64,000 bases of DNA. It comes from Paenibacillus sp. cl123. Lineage in GTDB: Bacteria > Bacillota > Bacilli > Paenibacillales > NBRC-103111. The notes under the pieces were generated by a model that did not search any database, was not told where the DNA came from, and saw only the letters and a program-made list of their open reading frames with translations. A program made the translations under genes and the position numbers. Location: NCBI RefSeq assembly GCF_900101595.1, contig NZ_FMYY01000005.1, forward strand, positions 295,617-359,616, written 5' to 3'. Below are positions 36,773 through 45,831 of the stretch, in pieces. The number at the start of each line of letters is the position of its first letter. The first letter of the stretch is position 1.

Positions 36773-38377
36773 ATGTATCAAGTATTGCTGGCGGATGACG
36801 AAGCCTTGGCGCGCAACGATGTGAAGAGCATGCTCGAGTGGGAGAAGCACGGCTTCACCATATGCGGCGAAGCCCATAACGGCCATGCGGCGCTCGCCCT
36901 TATGGAGGAGCGGGTTCCGCATATTGCCATCCTCGATGTCAGCATGCCGTCCATGAACGGACTGGAGCTCTGCGGGAAAATCCGGGAGCGCTACCCGAGG
37001 GTCAAGATGATTATGCTGAGCAGCTACGACGATTACGATTATGTGCGGGATTGCCTCAAGCACGGAGCGATGGATTATGTGCTCAAGCATCGCTTGAGCC
37101 CGGACACGCTGTTGTCGCTGCTGAAGAAAGCGGCTCAGGCTTTGCAACTGGAGGAAAGGGAGCATGAGGCCCGCCATGCCCAGACGCAGATCATGGAGCA
37201 GCTAAGCCCGGTCATTCACCGGGAGTACGCGGCCAGCCTGGCCAGGGAAGCGCAGGCTGGAGGAGACGAGCTGCAGACGTATGCCCAGGGACATGAGTTG
37301 TATGCCGATGCCGTTACGTTCGGAGCGGCAGCCGTGCAGATCGTGCCCTTTCGGCTGCTGACCGAAGCCATGACCGATGTCCAGAAAAACCGCTGGGTGC
37401 AGCGGGCGACGGAGGTCATGCAGATGGCGGTCGGCGACATTCACAGACGGACGGTCGGGTATGCGGGAGAGGGGCGCTTTATCGTCCTGTTCTCATCGCC
37501 GGAACGAAGCGAGCACGCGGTCGCCACGCAGATCAGGCAGGCGATGAGCAGTCTGTCCCATTCCCTGGAGAAGTTTCTTAACCTGAGCTGCATTTATGCG
37601 GCCGGACCGCTGTGCAGGAGCTTGAAGCAAGTGAAGGCCAGCTACACCCAGGCGAGCGAGGAAATTCACGGGCAGCTGTATCCGGACTCCGGCACGGCAG
37701 GCCAGAGAGAGCCGCTGCTGCTGGAGGAGCAGAAGCAGCTGCAGCTGTTTCTGGAGCAGCTGGACGGGGAGCGCATCCAGCAGGCGCTTGCTGCGATGTT
37801 CGCCTCCCAGAGAAGCCAGCCGGTCTACGCGATGAACGTGCAGACGATGGTCTGCGACATGCTTCGGATGGCGGAAGCGGCTCTGAAGCGGCAGCTTCCG
37901 CTAGAGACGATCGAGCAAAGCGAGCTGCTTGCTCCGCGGAGCGAGCTTGGCAGAATGACCGGCATGGCCGAGCTGGAGCGCGGTCTGGCGGCTTATTATG
38001 CCCGGGTTGTCGAGGGGCTGAGGAAGCAGCAGGCCGGGGGAGGCGCTTATTCGCGGCATGTGGCCAAAGCGGTCCAGTTCATCGCGGACAACTACGCCTC
38101 CAATATCTCGCTGGATATTACGGCGCAAGCGCTTAATCTGAACGCTTCCTACTTAAGCAGATTGTTCAAGGAAGAAACGCAGATGACGTTTACGGAATAT
38201 TTGAACCGGGTTCGCATTAAAACGAGCTGTTTGCTGATGGAGTCTTCTCCGCACTCCCTGAAGCAAATCAGCGGCTTGGCGGGATTTGTTAACTATCCGT
38301 ATTTCTTTAAAGTGTTCAAAGCGATAACCGGCATGACCCCCCAAGCATATATCGATCATTTGAAACAGGTCAAATAA
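36773..38377 (+). CDS. YesN-type response regulator with AraC output domain
   Basis: 534 residues. The receiver has acidic LADDE, phospho-acceptor Asp55 (AILDVSMPSM) and VLKHR, where His follows the conserved Lys instead of the common Pro. A long linker leads to the C-terminal AraC domain (ITAQALNLNASYLSRLFKEE; ISGLAGFVNYPYFFKVFKAI; MTPQAYI). GGGGGG precedes ATG 36773. It lies directly upstream of the third Lpl importer, whose promoter has a good -10 but no -35, as expected for an activator-dependent promoter. Confidence 0.92.
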   Translation: MYQVLLADDEALARNDVKSMLEWEKHGFTICGEAHNGHAALALMEERVPHIAILDVSMPSMNGLELCGKIRERYPRVKMIMLSSYDDYDYVRDCLKHGAMDYVLKHRLSPDTLLSLLKKAAQALQLEEREHEARHAQTQIMEQLSPVIHREYAASLAREAQAGGDELQTYAQGHELYADAVTFGAAAVQIVPFRLLTEAMTDVQKNRWVQRATEVMQMAVGDIHRRTVGYAGEGRFIVLFSSPERSEHAVATQIRQAMSSLSHSLEKFLNLSCIYAAGPLCRSLKQVKASYTQASEEIHGQLYPDSGTAGQREPLLLEEQKQLQLFLEQLDGERIQQALAAMFASQRSQPVYAMNVQTMVCDMLRMAEAALKRQLPLETIEQSELLAPRSELGRMTGMAELERGLAAYYARVVEGLRKQQAGGGAYSRHVAKAVQFIADNYASNISLDITAQALNLNASYLSRLFKEETQMTFTEYLNRVRIKTSCLLMESSPHSLKQISGLAGFVNYPYFFKVFKAITGMTPQAYIDHLKQVK

Positions 38378-38387
38378 ATAGAATGGA

Positions 38388-38463
38388 AAGTCATATATTT
38401 GGAATCATCGGGAAAACCGCATGACTTATAATTAATTTAGCCCCAGGGAAAACGCTTTCTTTC
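38388..38463 (+). promoter_or_regulatory. Activator-type promoter with inverted repeat and cre-like box
   Basis: AAGTCAT (38388-38394) and ATGACTT (38421-38427) form a perfect inverted repeat that runs into TATAAT (38427-38432); no -35 match exists. GGAAAACGCTTTCTTTC (38447-38463), on the reverse strand AGAAAGCGTTTTCC, is cre-like and would sit at the transcription start. Confidence 0.55.
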
Positions 38464-38503
38464 TTGAATGGGCCGAAAACAACTTGAAGCGGAGGACAAA
38501 CAG

Positions 38504-40108
38504 ATGAAAAAAAATTGGGGGACGGTACTGCTTTCCACATTGGTCGCTTCCGGTTTGACGCTGACCGCCTGCAGCAGCTCGGAGCCGGCAGGCCAGGGCG
38601 ACAAAGGAAATACAAGCGCGGGCGCTGAGAAAAACGTGTCGGCGGACGGATTTCCTATTGTGAAAGAGCCGCTGAAGCTGAAGATGTTTACGCGAATTGC
38701 GCCGGCTAACGGGCCTTTCAAGGACATGCCGGTGTTTCAGGATTATGAGAAGCTGAGCAATATTCAAGTTGAATTTATCGAGGCGCCGACGGACGGCTTC
38801 GCGGAAAAGAAGAACCTGTTGTTTGCCTCCAATGAGCTGCCGGATGCCTTGTACCGTTCCGGTCTGACCCCTCTGGAAGCGATTCGCTACGGCTCGGCCG
38901 GCCAGCTGATTCCGCTGGAAAAGCTGATTGACCAGTACGCGCCGAACCTCAAGAAATTGATGGAGACGTATCCGGAGATCCGCTCGGCGATTACGACGCC
39001 GGAAGGCCATATTTATGCGCTGCCCGGAATTGTAAGTGTCAATGCGGCCAGAACCGATAAGCGCTGGATGAATCAAAGCTGGCTGAAGAAGCTCAATCTG
39101 AAGGAGCCTGAGACGACGGAAGAGCTGTACGAAGTGCTGAAAGCATTCCGGGATAAAGATCCGAACGGCAACGGCAAGCAGGACGAAATTCCAATGACGG
39201 CTCGCGCAAGCGGCGGACCTGGATTAGGCATCCCGGTTGCGGATATTATGGGCGGATCCTTCGGCTTGAATAAACAGCTCGGTTACTACATTAATATTGA
39301 AAATGACAAGGTCCAAATCTGGATGGGCAATGACCGGAATAAAGAGCTGTTGATGTATTTAAATAAGCTGTATTCGGAAAAGCTTCTGGATCAGGAGGTC
39401 TTTTCGCAGAAGGAAGCGCAATATTTGGCGAAGCAGGCATCCGGCAACACCGGCTTCTTCTTTGATCAGACGAACAATCCGATGCTTGGCGGGAAAGTGA
39501 ACGAGCAGTATATCGGTATTGCACCAGTCAAGGGGCCGCATGGCGACAGGCTGCAGCTGTCGGCTCCAGTACCGCGGGATTTCGGAGCTTTTGCCATCAC
39601 CTCGGTGAACAAGCATCCGGAAGCAACGATGCGTTGGATCGATTATTTCTATAGCGATGAAGGCGCCACCTTGCTGCGGTTCGGTCGCGAGGGCGAGAAC
39701 TATGAACTGCGAAACGGAATTCCTTACTATACGGATGCCTTCCTGGCGACAGGCAATCAATCCAAAATCACCCCTTACGCCGGAGGCGGGGCGCCTCACC
39801 TGATTAGCGAAAAGGTGGCTTCTTTCATCAACCCGCCGCAGGTGCAGGAAGCTCAGAAGAAGCTCGATCCTTATATGAATAAAACTCTGTATGCCGCTCC
39901 GATGTTTGACGAAGCGACGGCCCAGAAAATCAACGTGCTGCGCAATGATATTGACAAATACTACGAAGAACAAAGCACGAAATTTATCGCAGGAGCTCTT
40001 GGCTTCGACAAGTGGGAAGAGTTCCAGGCCACGCTGAAGAAAATGAAAATCGACGAGCTCCAGAAGCTGTATCAGGACGCTTACGATAAGATTAAAGCAC
40101 AAAAATAA
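38504..40108 (+). CDS. Sugar-binding lipoprotein of ABC importer (LplA-like)
   Basis: 534 residues from ATG 38504, which follows GCGGAGG (38489-38495); an in-frame ATG at 38468 lacks a site. Lipobox LTAC, predicted lipidated Cys23. Contains DPNGNGKQDEIPM like its paralogues. First gene of an importer/arabinofuranosidase operon, so arabinose-containing oligosaccharides are the likeliest ligand (inference). Confidence 0.94.
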   Translation: MKKNWGTVLLSTLVASGLTLTACSSSEPAGQGDKGNTSAGAEKNVSADGFPIVKEPLKLKMFTRIAPANGPFKDMPVFQDYEKLSNIQVEFIEAPTDGFAEKKNLLFASNELPDALYRSGLTPLEAIRYGSAGQLIPLEKLIDQYAPNLKKLMETYPEIRSAITTPEGHIYALPGIVSVNAARTDKRWMNQSWLKKLNLKEPETTEELYEVLKAFRDKDPNGNGKQDEIPMTARASGGPGLGIPVADIMGGSFGLNKQLGYYINIENDKVQIWMGNDRNKELLMYLNKLYSEKLLDQEVFSQKEAQYLAKQASGNTGFFFDQTNNPMLGGKVNEQYIGIAPVKGPHGDRLQLSAPVPRDFGAFAITSVNKHPEATMRWIDYFYSDEGATLLRFGREGENYELRNGIPYYTDAFLATGNQSKITPYAGGGAPHLISEKVASFINPPQVQEAQKKLDPYMNKTLYAAPMFDEATAQKINVLRNDIDKYYEEQSTKFIAGALGFDKWEEFQATLKKMKIDELQKLYQDAYDKIKAQK

Positions 40109-40141
40109 AAACGCTGCCAGATTGGAGCTGGAGGGCTGTAC

Positions 40142-41098
40142 ATGAAAGTCACGGCACAATCCGCAGGCGCTGCGTCTAGGCCGAGGTCTAGACGCTCCAG
40201 CCTGCTGAGATCGATGGCAAGCCGATACGATCTCTACTTAATGCTGCTTATCCCGGTCGCATGGTATCTCGTGTTTCACTACGGACCGCTGTACGGGCTG
40301 CAGATCGCGTTCAAAAACTTTAACCCGGCCAAAGGAATTGTCGGCAGTCCGTGGGTAGGGTTTGATCATTTCATACGATTTGTCGATTCTTATTATTTCT
40401 GGAGACTGCTCTGGAATACCGTATCGATTAACTTGTTTTCCTTGTTGTTTGCCTTTCCTATTCCGATCTTGCTCGCTTTGCTGATCAATGAAATCCGCAG
40501 CAAGGCGTTCAGCAAGGTCGTGCAGAACATCACCTACATCCCCCATTTTATTTCCGTAGTCGTCATGGTGGGTATGCTGATGCTGTTTCTGTCTCCGCGC
40601 GGAGGTCCTGTCAATACCGTCATCGAGATGTTCGGCGGAGAACCGGTGCGGTTCCTGGATTCGGCGGCCTGGTTCAAGTCGATTTTTATCGGATCCAACA
40701 TCTGGCAAAACATGGGCTGGCAATCGATCATCTATATTGCGGCTCTGAGCGGAGTCAATCCCCAGCTGTATGAAGCGGCCAAGATGGATGGAGCGAGCCG
40801 GCTGCGCCGCATCTGGCATGTATCACTTCCGGGCATTCTTCCCGTTGTCGTCATTTTGCTGATTCTGGATGTCGGGCACTTCATGAATGTCGGCTTTGAG
40901 AAAATTTTGCTGATGCAAAACAACCTGAACATCGAATCCAGCGACGTCATCTCCACCTTCGTCTATACGACAGGCATTCTTAAGGGGGAGTACAGCTATA
41001 CGGCTGCCATTGGCTTATTCAACTCCGCCGTTAACTTGGTGCTGCTGATTCTGGTCAACCGCTTTGCCCGCAAGAAAGCCGAAACAAGCTTATGGTGA
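40142..41098 (+). CDS. ABC sugar importer permease, LplB type
   Basis: 318 residues; GGAGGG precedes ATG 40142. The EAA loop is YEAAKMDGASRLRRIWHVSLP and the C-terminus NRFARKKAETSLW is typical. The next permease starts 12 bases after this stop. Confidence 0.94.
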   Translation: MKVTAQSAGAASRPRSRRSSLLRSMASRYDLYLMLLIPVAWYLVFHYGPLYGLQIAFKNFNPAKGIVGSPWVGFDHFIRFVDSYYFWRLLWNTVSINLFSLLFAFPIPILLALLINEIRSKAFSKVVQNITYIPHFISVVVMVGMLMLFLSPRGGPVNTVIEMFGGEPVRFLDSAAWFKSIFIGSNIWQNMGWQSIIYIAALSGVNPQLYEAAKMDGASRLRRIWHVSLPGILPVVVILLILDVGHFMNVGFEKILLMQNNLNIESSDVISTFVYTTGILKGEYSYTAAIGLFNSAVNLVLLILVNRFARKKAETSLW

Positions 41099-41109
41099 GG
41101 AGAGGCAAT

Positions 41110-42006
41110 ATGAGGAAGGAACTAACTTACAAGAGCGGAAAGTCGGATGAGCGGGTGTTCGACACCGTCGTCAACATCCTGGCCATCCTTATCGTCGTCG
41201 TCGTGCTGTATCCGCTGCTCTTTATCGTAAGCGCCTCGTTCAGCGACCCTGCCCGGGTGTTGAACGGTGAAGTGTTTCTGCTGCCCAAGGGCATTACGCT
41301 GGATGCTTACCAGAACGTCTTTCAGAACGGCCAAATCTGGAACGGATACCGGAACACCCTGGTGTATACGATTATCGGTACGGCGGTCAATGTACTGATG
41401 ACGACACTGGCGGCTTATCCGCTCTCCAGGCCGGACCTGCCCGCCCGGGGCATCCTGATGTTTGTGATCACGCTGACGATGTTTTTCAGCGGAGGACTGA
41501 TTCCGTCGTATCTGCTTGTCAAAAATTTGGGCATGGTCGACACGATGTGGGCGCTGATTATCCCAGGCGCGATTGCCACCTATAATTTGATTGTGATGAG
41601 AACGTATTTTCAGTCCAGCATTCCTTGGGAGATTCAGGAGGCGGCCCATATCGACGGCTGCTCGAACTGGAAGCTGCTGACCCATGTCATCCTGCCGCTG
41701 TCCAAGCCGATTTTGGCGGTGATGGTGCTGTTCTACGCGGTTGGCCACTGGAATTCCTACTTCAATGCGCTGATCTATATCCGTACGAAGGACCTGTATC
41801 CGCTGCAGCTCGTGCTGCGCGAAGTGCTGATGGTCAGCCAAGCGGACGCGGTGGACAGCAACGTCGGGATGGAGTCCAAGGTACTGCTCGCCGAAAGCAT
41901 CAAGTATGCGGTCATCATTATTTCCAGTTTGCCGGTGCTGGTGATGTATCCGTTTGTGCAGCGTCATTTTGTCAAAGGCGTGATGATCGGCTCTTTAAAA
42001 GGATAA
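41110..42006 (+). CDS. ABC sugar importer permease, LplC/YtcP type
   Basis: 298 residues from ATG 41110, behind GAGGAGAGG; an in-frame ATG at 41092 would overlap the upstream gene and lacks a site. The EAA-type loop is QEAAHIDGCSNWKLLTHVILP and the C-terminus is HFVKGVMIGSLKG. The GH51 gene starts 20 bases downstream. Confidence 0.94.
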   Translation: MRKELTYKSGKSDERVFDTVVNILAILIVVVVLYPLLFIVSASFSDPARVLNGEVFLLPKGITLDAYQNVFQNGQIWNGYRNTLVYTIIGTAVNVLMTTLAAYPLSRPDLPARGILMFVITLTMFFSGGLIPSYLLVKNLGMVDTMWALIIPGAIATYNLIVMRTYFQSSIPWEIQEAAHIDGCSNWKLLTHVILPLSKPILAVMVLFYAVGHWNSYFNALIYIRTKDLYPLQLVLREVLMVSQADAVDSNVGMESKVLLAESIKYAVIIISSLPVLVMYPFVQRHFVKGVMIGSLKG

Positions 42007-42025
42007 GGGAAGGAAGAGATCGTTC

Positions 42026-44044
42026 ATGCTGCAAGTTAAGGCCAGGATTCAGGTAAATGCGAATCAAGTTGGTAAAGACCGGATAAATCCTTACTTGTTC
42101 GGGCATTTTGTGGAGGACATCCGCGATCATATGGAAGCTATGCTGGCTCATCCGCTGGCGGATATGGATTTTGAAAGCACGGACCAGGCGTACCGGGGGC
42201 TGTCGGGAGGCTGGCGTGCTTATACGAACGGGAAAAGCACCGTCTATGGACTGGAACCGGCCGCCGCCTATCACTCCGGCCACAGCCAGATGATCCGGAT
42301 CTTCAGCGATGACGAGGCTTATGCGGGCATCTGCCAGCCGATCTCGGTAAAGCGGGACCCGGCGGGTTATGCCTTGGCGCTGTACGCGAGAGCTTCCGTG
42401 GAGATCAAGTGGCTGGTCGCCGAGATTGCGGACAAGGCGAGCGGAGAGGTGCTCGGTTCGGCGCGCATCCCGTTGTCGTCCGGGCATACGTGGGCGCACT
42501 ATGAGTCGCGTATCGCGCTGGAGCGGGACTGCGAGCAGGCGGAGTTCCGGCTGTATGTGCCGACGGACCATGAGCGCTGGCTTGATCACGTCTCCACGGG
42601 GATGCTGTGGCTGGATCATGTCTCGCTGCTGCCCTCGGACAGCGCCGGTTATGTCCGTTCGGAGGTCATGGAGCTGACCCGGGAGCTGAACGCCGGGATG
42701 ATGCGGCTGGCGGGCAATTATATCAGCGCTTATCATTGGCGGCAGGCGGTCGGTCCCGTGTATGAGCGGCCCTGCGTGGTAAATGAAGCATGGGGCGGGT
42801 GGACGAATAAATATTTCGGCACGGATGAATTTATCCGGTTCTGCCGGGAGCTGAACGTCGAACCGCTGATCTGCGTCAACGACGGCTCGGGAACGCCGGA
42901 GGAAGCGGCCCAGTGGGTGGAATACTGCAACGGGTCCGCCGATACGCCGATGGGCCAGCTGCGGGCCGAGAGCGGCCACGCCGAGCCGTATGGGGTGAAG
43001 TATTGGGAGATCGGCAATGAGGTATGGGGGCCGTGGCAGGTCGGTCATTGCAGCGCCGAGCAGTTTGCCGAGCGTTACGTGCAGTTTGCCCGGGCCATGA
43101 AGGCGACGGACCCCGGCATCAAGCTGATGGCCTGCGGAGATGTCAACATGGCATGGAACCGGACCGTCGTCGAACGGACCGCCGAATATGCCGATTATTT
43201 GACCCTGCATCTGTATCACGGTTATCCGCGCTTCGGGATGAATGAGCGGACGCCGAAGGACGAGCGGTATAAAGCGATCGTATCGTTTCCCGAATGGACC
43301 CGGGAGTCGATGCGGCAGGTCAGGGAGCTGCTTGGTTCTGATTCCCGGTATTCCCATCTGAAAGTAGCTATTACCGAATATAATACGATGTACAGTCCGA
43401 ATACCATTCGCAAAGGGCTTCCCCATGAGCATACGCTCGAAGCGGCTGTGGCGAATGCGGCGAATCTGAATGAAATGATCCGCAACGCCGACCTGGTGGA
43501 GATCGGCAGCTTCTCTGATCTGGTGAACGGCTGGCTGGGCGGCTGCATCCGGGTAGGCGACTTCTATGCCGATCAGTTCCGCGGTAAAGCGAAGGGCTGG
43601 AGCGGGAAGTCGCTGGGCGTATACGGCACACCGACTTATCATGTCATGAAGCTGTACGCCAACCGCGATCTGGGCCATCTGGTGGAATGCCGCACCGAAA
43701 GCGGCACGTTCCAGGTGAACAGCGCGGTGCCGGCCTCCGTCAAGCTGGATGAGCTGCCGGAGCTCGATGTTGTGGCCAGCCGGAGTGCGAGCGGCGACAA
43801 GCTGACGGTATTTATCGTAAACCGCAGCCTGGAGCCTGTCTTGACGGAGGTGGAGCTGGACGGCTTTGCCGGATCGGGCGCCGCCCGGTTGTTCGAGATC
43901 ACGGCGGACGATTATGAAGCGATCAATAGTCCGCAGCAGCCGGAAGCTGTCGTATGCACGGAGCGGGAGGTGCCTGTCTCCCAAGGGAAAGCGACACTGG
44001 AGCTGAAGGCGTCATCGGTGTACGCGCTGGAGCTGTCGCAGTAG
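42026..44044 (+). CDS. GH51 alpha-L-arabinofuranosidase
   Basis: 672 residues, no signal peptide. The N-terminus INPYLFGHFVED is the classic GH51 opening; a carbohydrate-binding-like insert follows (~65-205). The TIM-barrel acid/base is Glu332 (WEIGNE) and the nucleophile is Glu451 (ITEYN). The C-terminal ~150 residues form the usual beta-sandwich. It removes terminal arabinofuranose from oligosaccharides in the cytosol. Longer than the common ~500 residues because of the N-terminal insert. Last gene of the importer operon, before a clear terminator. Confidence 0.92.
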   Translation: MLQVKARIQVNANQVGKDRINPYLFGHFVEDIRDHMEAMLAHPLADMDFESTDQAYRGLSGGWRAYTNGKSTVYGLEPAAAYHSGHSQMIRIFSDDEAYAGICQPISVKRDPAGYALALYARASVEIKWLVAEIADKASGEVLGSARIPLSSGHTWAHYESRIALERDCEQAEFRLYVPTDHERWLDHVSTGMLWLDHVSLLPSDSAGYVRSEVMELTRELNAGMMRLAGNYISAYHWRQAVGPVYERPCVVNEAWGGWTNKYFGTDEFIRFCRELNVEPLICVNDGSGTPEEAAQWVEYCNGSADTPMGQLRAESGHAEPYGVKYWEIGNEVWGPWQVGHCSAEQFAERYVQFARAMKATDPGIKLMACGDVNMAWNRTVVERTAEYADYLTLHLYHGYPRFGMNERTPKDERYKAIVSFPEWTRESMRQVRELLGSDSRYSHLKVAITEYNTMYSPNTIRKGLPHEHTLEAAVANAANLNEMIRNADLVEIGSFSDLVNGWLGGCIRVGDFYADQFRGKAKGWSGKSLGVYGTPTYHVMKLYANRDLGHLVECRTESGTFQVNSAVPASVKLDELPELDVVASRSASGDKLTVFIVNRSLEPVLTEVELDGFAGSGAARLFEITADDYEAINSPQQPEAVVCTEREVPVSQGKATLELKASSVYALELSQ

Positions 44045-44101
44045 GCTTACAAGCACGAACCGTGCGCTGGATGTGCCTAAGCGGATAAGCCATGCACCAA
44101 A

Positions 44102-44147
44102 AAGGTCGAGCTCAGGGGCAAGTGGAAGCCCTGGCTCGACCTTATTT
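44102..44147. terminator. Terminator between convergent GH51 and sulfatase genes
   Basis: AAGGTCGAGC(T)CAGGG pairs with CCCTGGCTCGACCTT across an 11-base loop, with A- and T-rich flanks usable from either strand. Confidence 0.8.
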
Positions 44148-44191
44148 GCGATGCGGGGAGAAAGCCCCGCCCTCTGTGCATCCGTTACTTT

Positions 44192-45727
44192 CTACGCGTG
44201 ATGAATACGGGGCATCGGCAGCGGCTCTTTGCCCAGCTCCGCCCAGATGTATTTGAGCAGCAGCTCGGACTTCAGGGCGGAAGCGCCGGGGTCGTTCCAT
44301 AAGTTGCGAAGCTCGCCGGGGTCCTCCTGCAGATCGAACAGCTCGCCATAGGTCTGATTGTAATAAACGGTTATCTTATACCGCTCGTCTACGTAAGTTT
44401 TCTGGTGGATCGTCGTAGGCTCATGGCGGAACTCGCAGATGGCGTGATCCCGCGCCCGGCTTGCCCGCCCGGTCCATACGTCCCGCTGATCGACGCCGGT
44501 CATCGCAGGAGGAACAGGAAGCCCGCAGAACGACAAGAACGTCGGCGCCAGATCGACGAGCGATTGCATCGCGTCCGACACATGTCCGGCAGGAACATGG
44601 CCGGGGTAGCGGACAAGGAAAGGAAGCTTGATCAAATCCTCGTAATGAAAGCCGCCCTTGGCCTGCAAGCCGTGCTGCCCGAAGAAATGCCCATGATCCG
44701 TCGTGAAGACGACGATGGTGTTATCCGCAAGACCCAGTTCGTCGAGCTTGTCCAGGATGCGGCCGATATATTTGTCCATCATGCTGATCATGCCGTAATA
44801 AACGGCTACCAGCTTTTTTTTGTCGGCATCCGTGAGCCGGAATTTCGTTCCGTACTCATAATAATGATGAGAACGGTACCCGTGTATGCCAAACCCTGTT
44901 TCCTGCAGGTCGCTGAAGTCCGGCTGCTCCTCCTGCGTTTTGCCGAAATGAGGCGGATTCTGATCATGCTCCCCGGGCACCATCTCCGGTATGGTCAAGG
45001 AATCCGGATCGTACATGGTATCCCATGGCTCCGGCACCAAATATTCCGGATGAGGGTCAAAGAAGCTCGACCACATAAAAAACGGCTCGCCGGATTTCTT
45101 ATGCTCCGTGAGCAGAGCGTTTGTGCGTTCCGCAATCCAGGTGTTGTAGTGATATTTCTCCGGAATCGGCCAGGTGTAGGTAAGGGCCGGGTCCATCGTG
45201 CCGGTAGGGGCGAGGAAATAATCCCGCCAGTTCGCACATCCCTGCTCCTCCAGCCATAACGCATAATGCTGCCCGACATGGGCTTCATTCGTATGATTTC
45301 GTGCGAGCTCGACATGATCGAAGCCGTAGAACGGTTCATCGAACGTTCTCCAGTAATCCAGATCCTGCAAAATAGGGTACGCTTCCACAGAAGGATATTC
45401 GGGCGTTGACTTCAACGGCTGGAAATGGGCTTTGCCGATCAGGGAGGTGGAATATCCCGCTGCTTTAAAGTCCTCGCCGACCGTATGACGGTCTTCGAGC
45501 AGCTTGGTGCCGAGTGTCCAAGCGCCATGCTGGCTCGGATACATGCCGGTGATGATGGAAGCCCGGCTGGGCGTACATGTAGGATTCGGGCAATAAGCCC
45601 GGGTGAACGTCGTGCCCTCGCGCACCAGGCGGTCGAGATTTGGCGTTTGGACTTCAGGGTTGAAGGCCCCGATCGTATTCCAATGCTGTTGATCGCTTGT
45701 AATTAACAATATGTTAGGTTTATTCAT
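44192..45727 (-). CDS. Cys-type sulfatase (no signal peptide)
   Basis: 511 residues of the arylsulfatase/alkaline phosphatase superfamily. The N-terminal metal site is NILLITSDQQHWNTIGAF; Cys51 in CTPSRAS is the residue turned into formylglycine; further metal/active-site motifs are HGAWTLGTKL, TTDHGHFFGQHGLQAKGG. With Cys rather than Ser, an oxygen-dependent generating enzyme or anSME would be needed; neither is in the window. The lack of a signal peptide suggests it acts on imported sulfated sugars. AGGAGG lies upstream of ATG 45727. Divergent from an AraC gene, its likely regulator. Confidence 0.9.
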   Translation of the reverse strand: MNKPNILLITSDQQHWNTIGAFNPEVQTPNLDRLVREGTTFTRAYCPNPTCTPSRASIITGMYPSQHGAWTLGTKLLEDRHTVGEDFKAAGYSTSLIGKAHFQPLKSTPEYPSVEAYPILQDLDYWRTFDEPFYGFDHVELARNHTNEAHVGQHYALWLEEQGCANWRDYFLAPTGTMDPALTYTWPIPEKYHYNTWIAERTNALLTEHKKSGEPFFMWSSFFDPHPEYLVPEPWDTMYDPDSLTIPEMVPGEHDQNPPHFGKTQEEQPDFSDLQETGFGIHGYRSHHYYEYGTKFRLTDADKKKLVAVYYGMISMMDKYIGRILDKLDELGLADNTIVVFTTDHGHFFGQHGLQAKGGFHYEDLIKLPFLVRYPGHVPAGHVSDAMQSLVDLAPTFLSFCGLPVPPAMTGVDQRDVWTGRASRARDHAICEFRHEPTTIHQKTYVDERYKITVYYNQTYGELFDLQEDPGELRNLWNDPGASALKSELLLKYIWAELGKEPLPMPRIHHA

Positions 45728-45748
45728 CGTGAGAAATCGCCTCCTGCT

Positions 45749-45808
45749 ATGATAATATTAGAAATAGCGGAAGAAACATATAGCATATTGTTGTACGGTT
45801 ATTATCAT
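45749..45808. promoter_or_regulatory. Perfect inverted repeat in sulfatase/AraC divergent region
   Basis: ATGATAATA (45749-45757) and TATTATCAT (45800-45808) are exact reverse complements, 51 bases centre to centre (about five helical turns), in the 104-base divergent region. A candidate looping site for the AraC protein. Confidence 0.5.
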
Positions 45809-45831
45809 TTTGTCAGGTGGGAGGGGCAGAG

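Noticed and set aside
41972..43984. Minus-strand 670-codon frame opposite the GH51 gene
   Set aside because: Shadow of the GH51 gene; no recognisable motif, no ribosome binding site, while the plus strand has both GH51 catalytic motifs.
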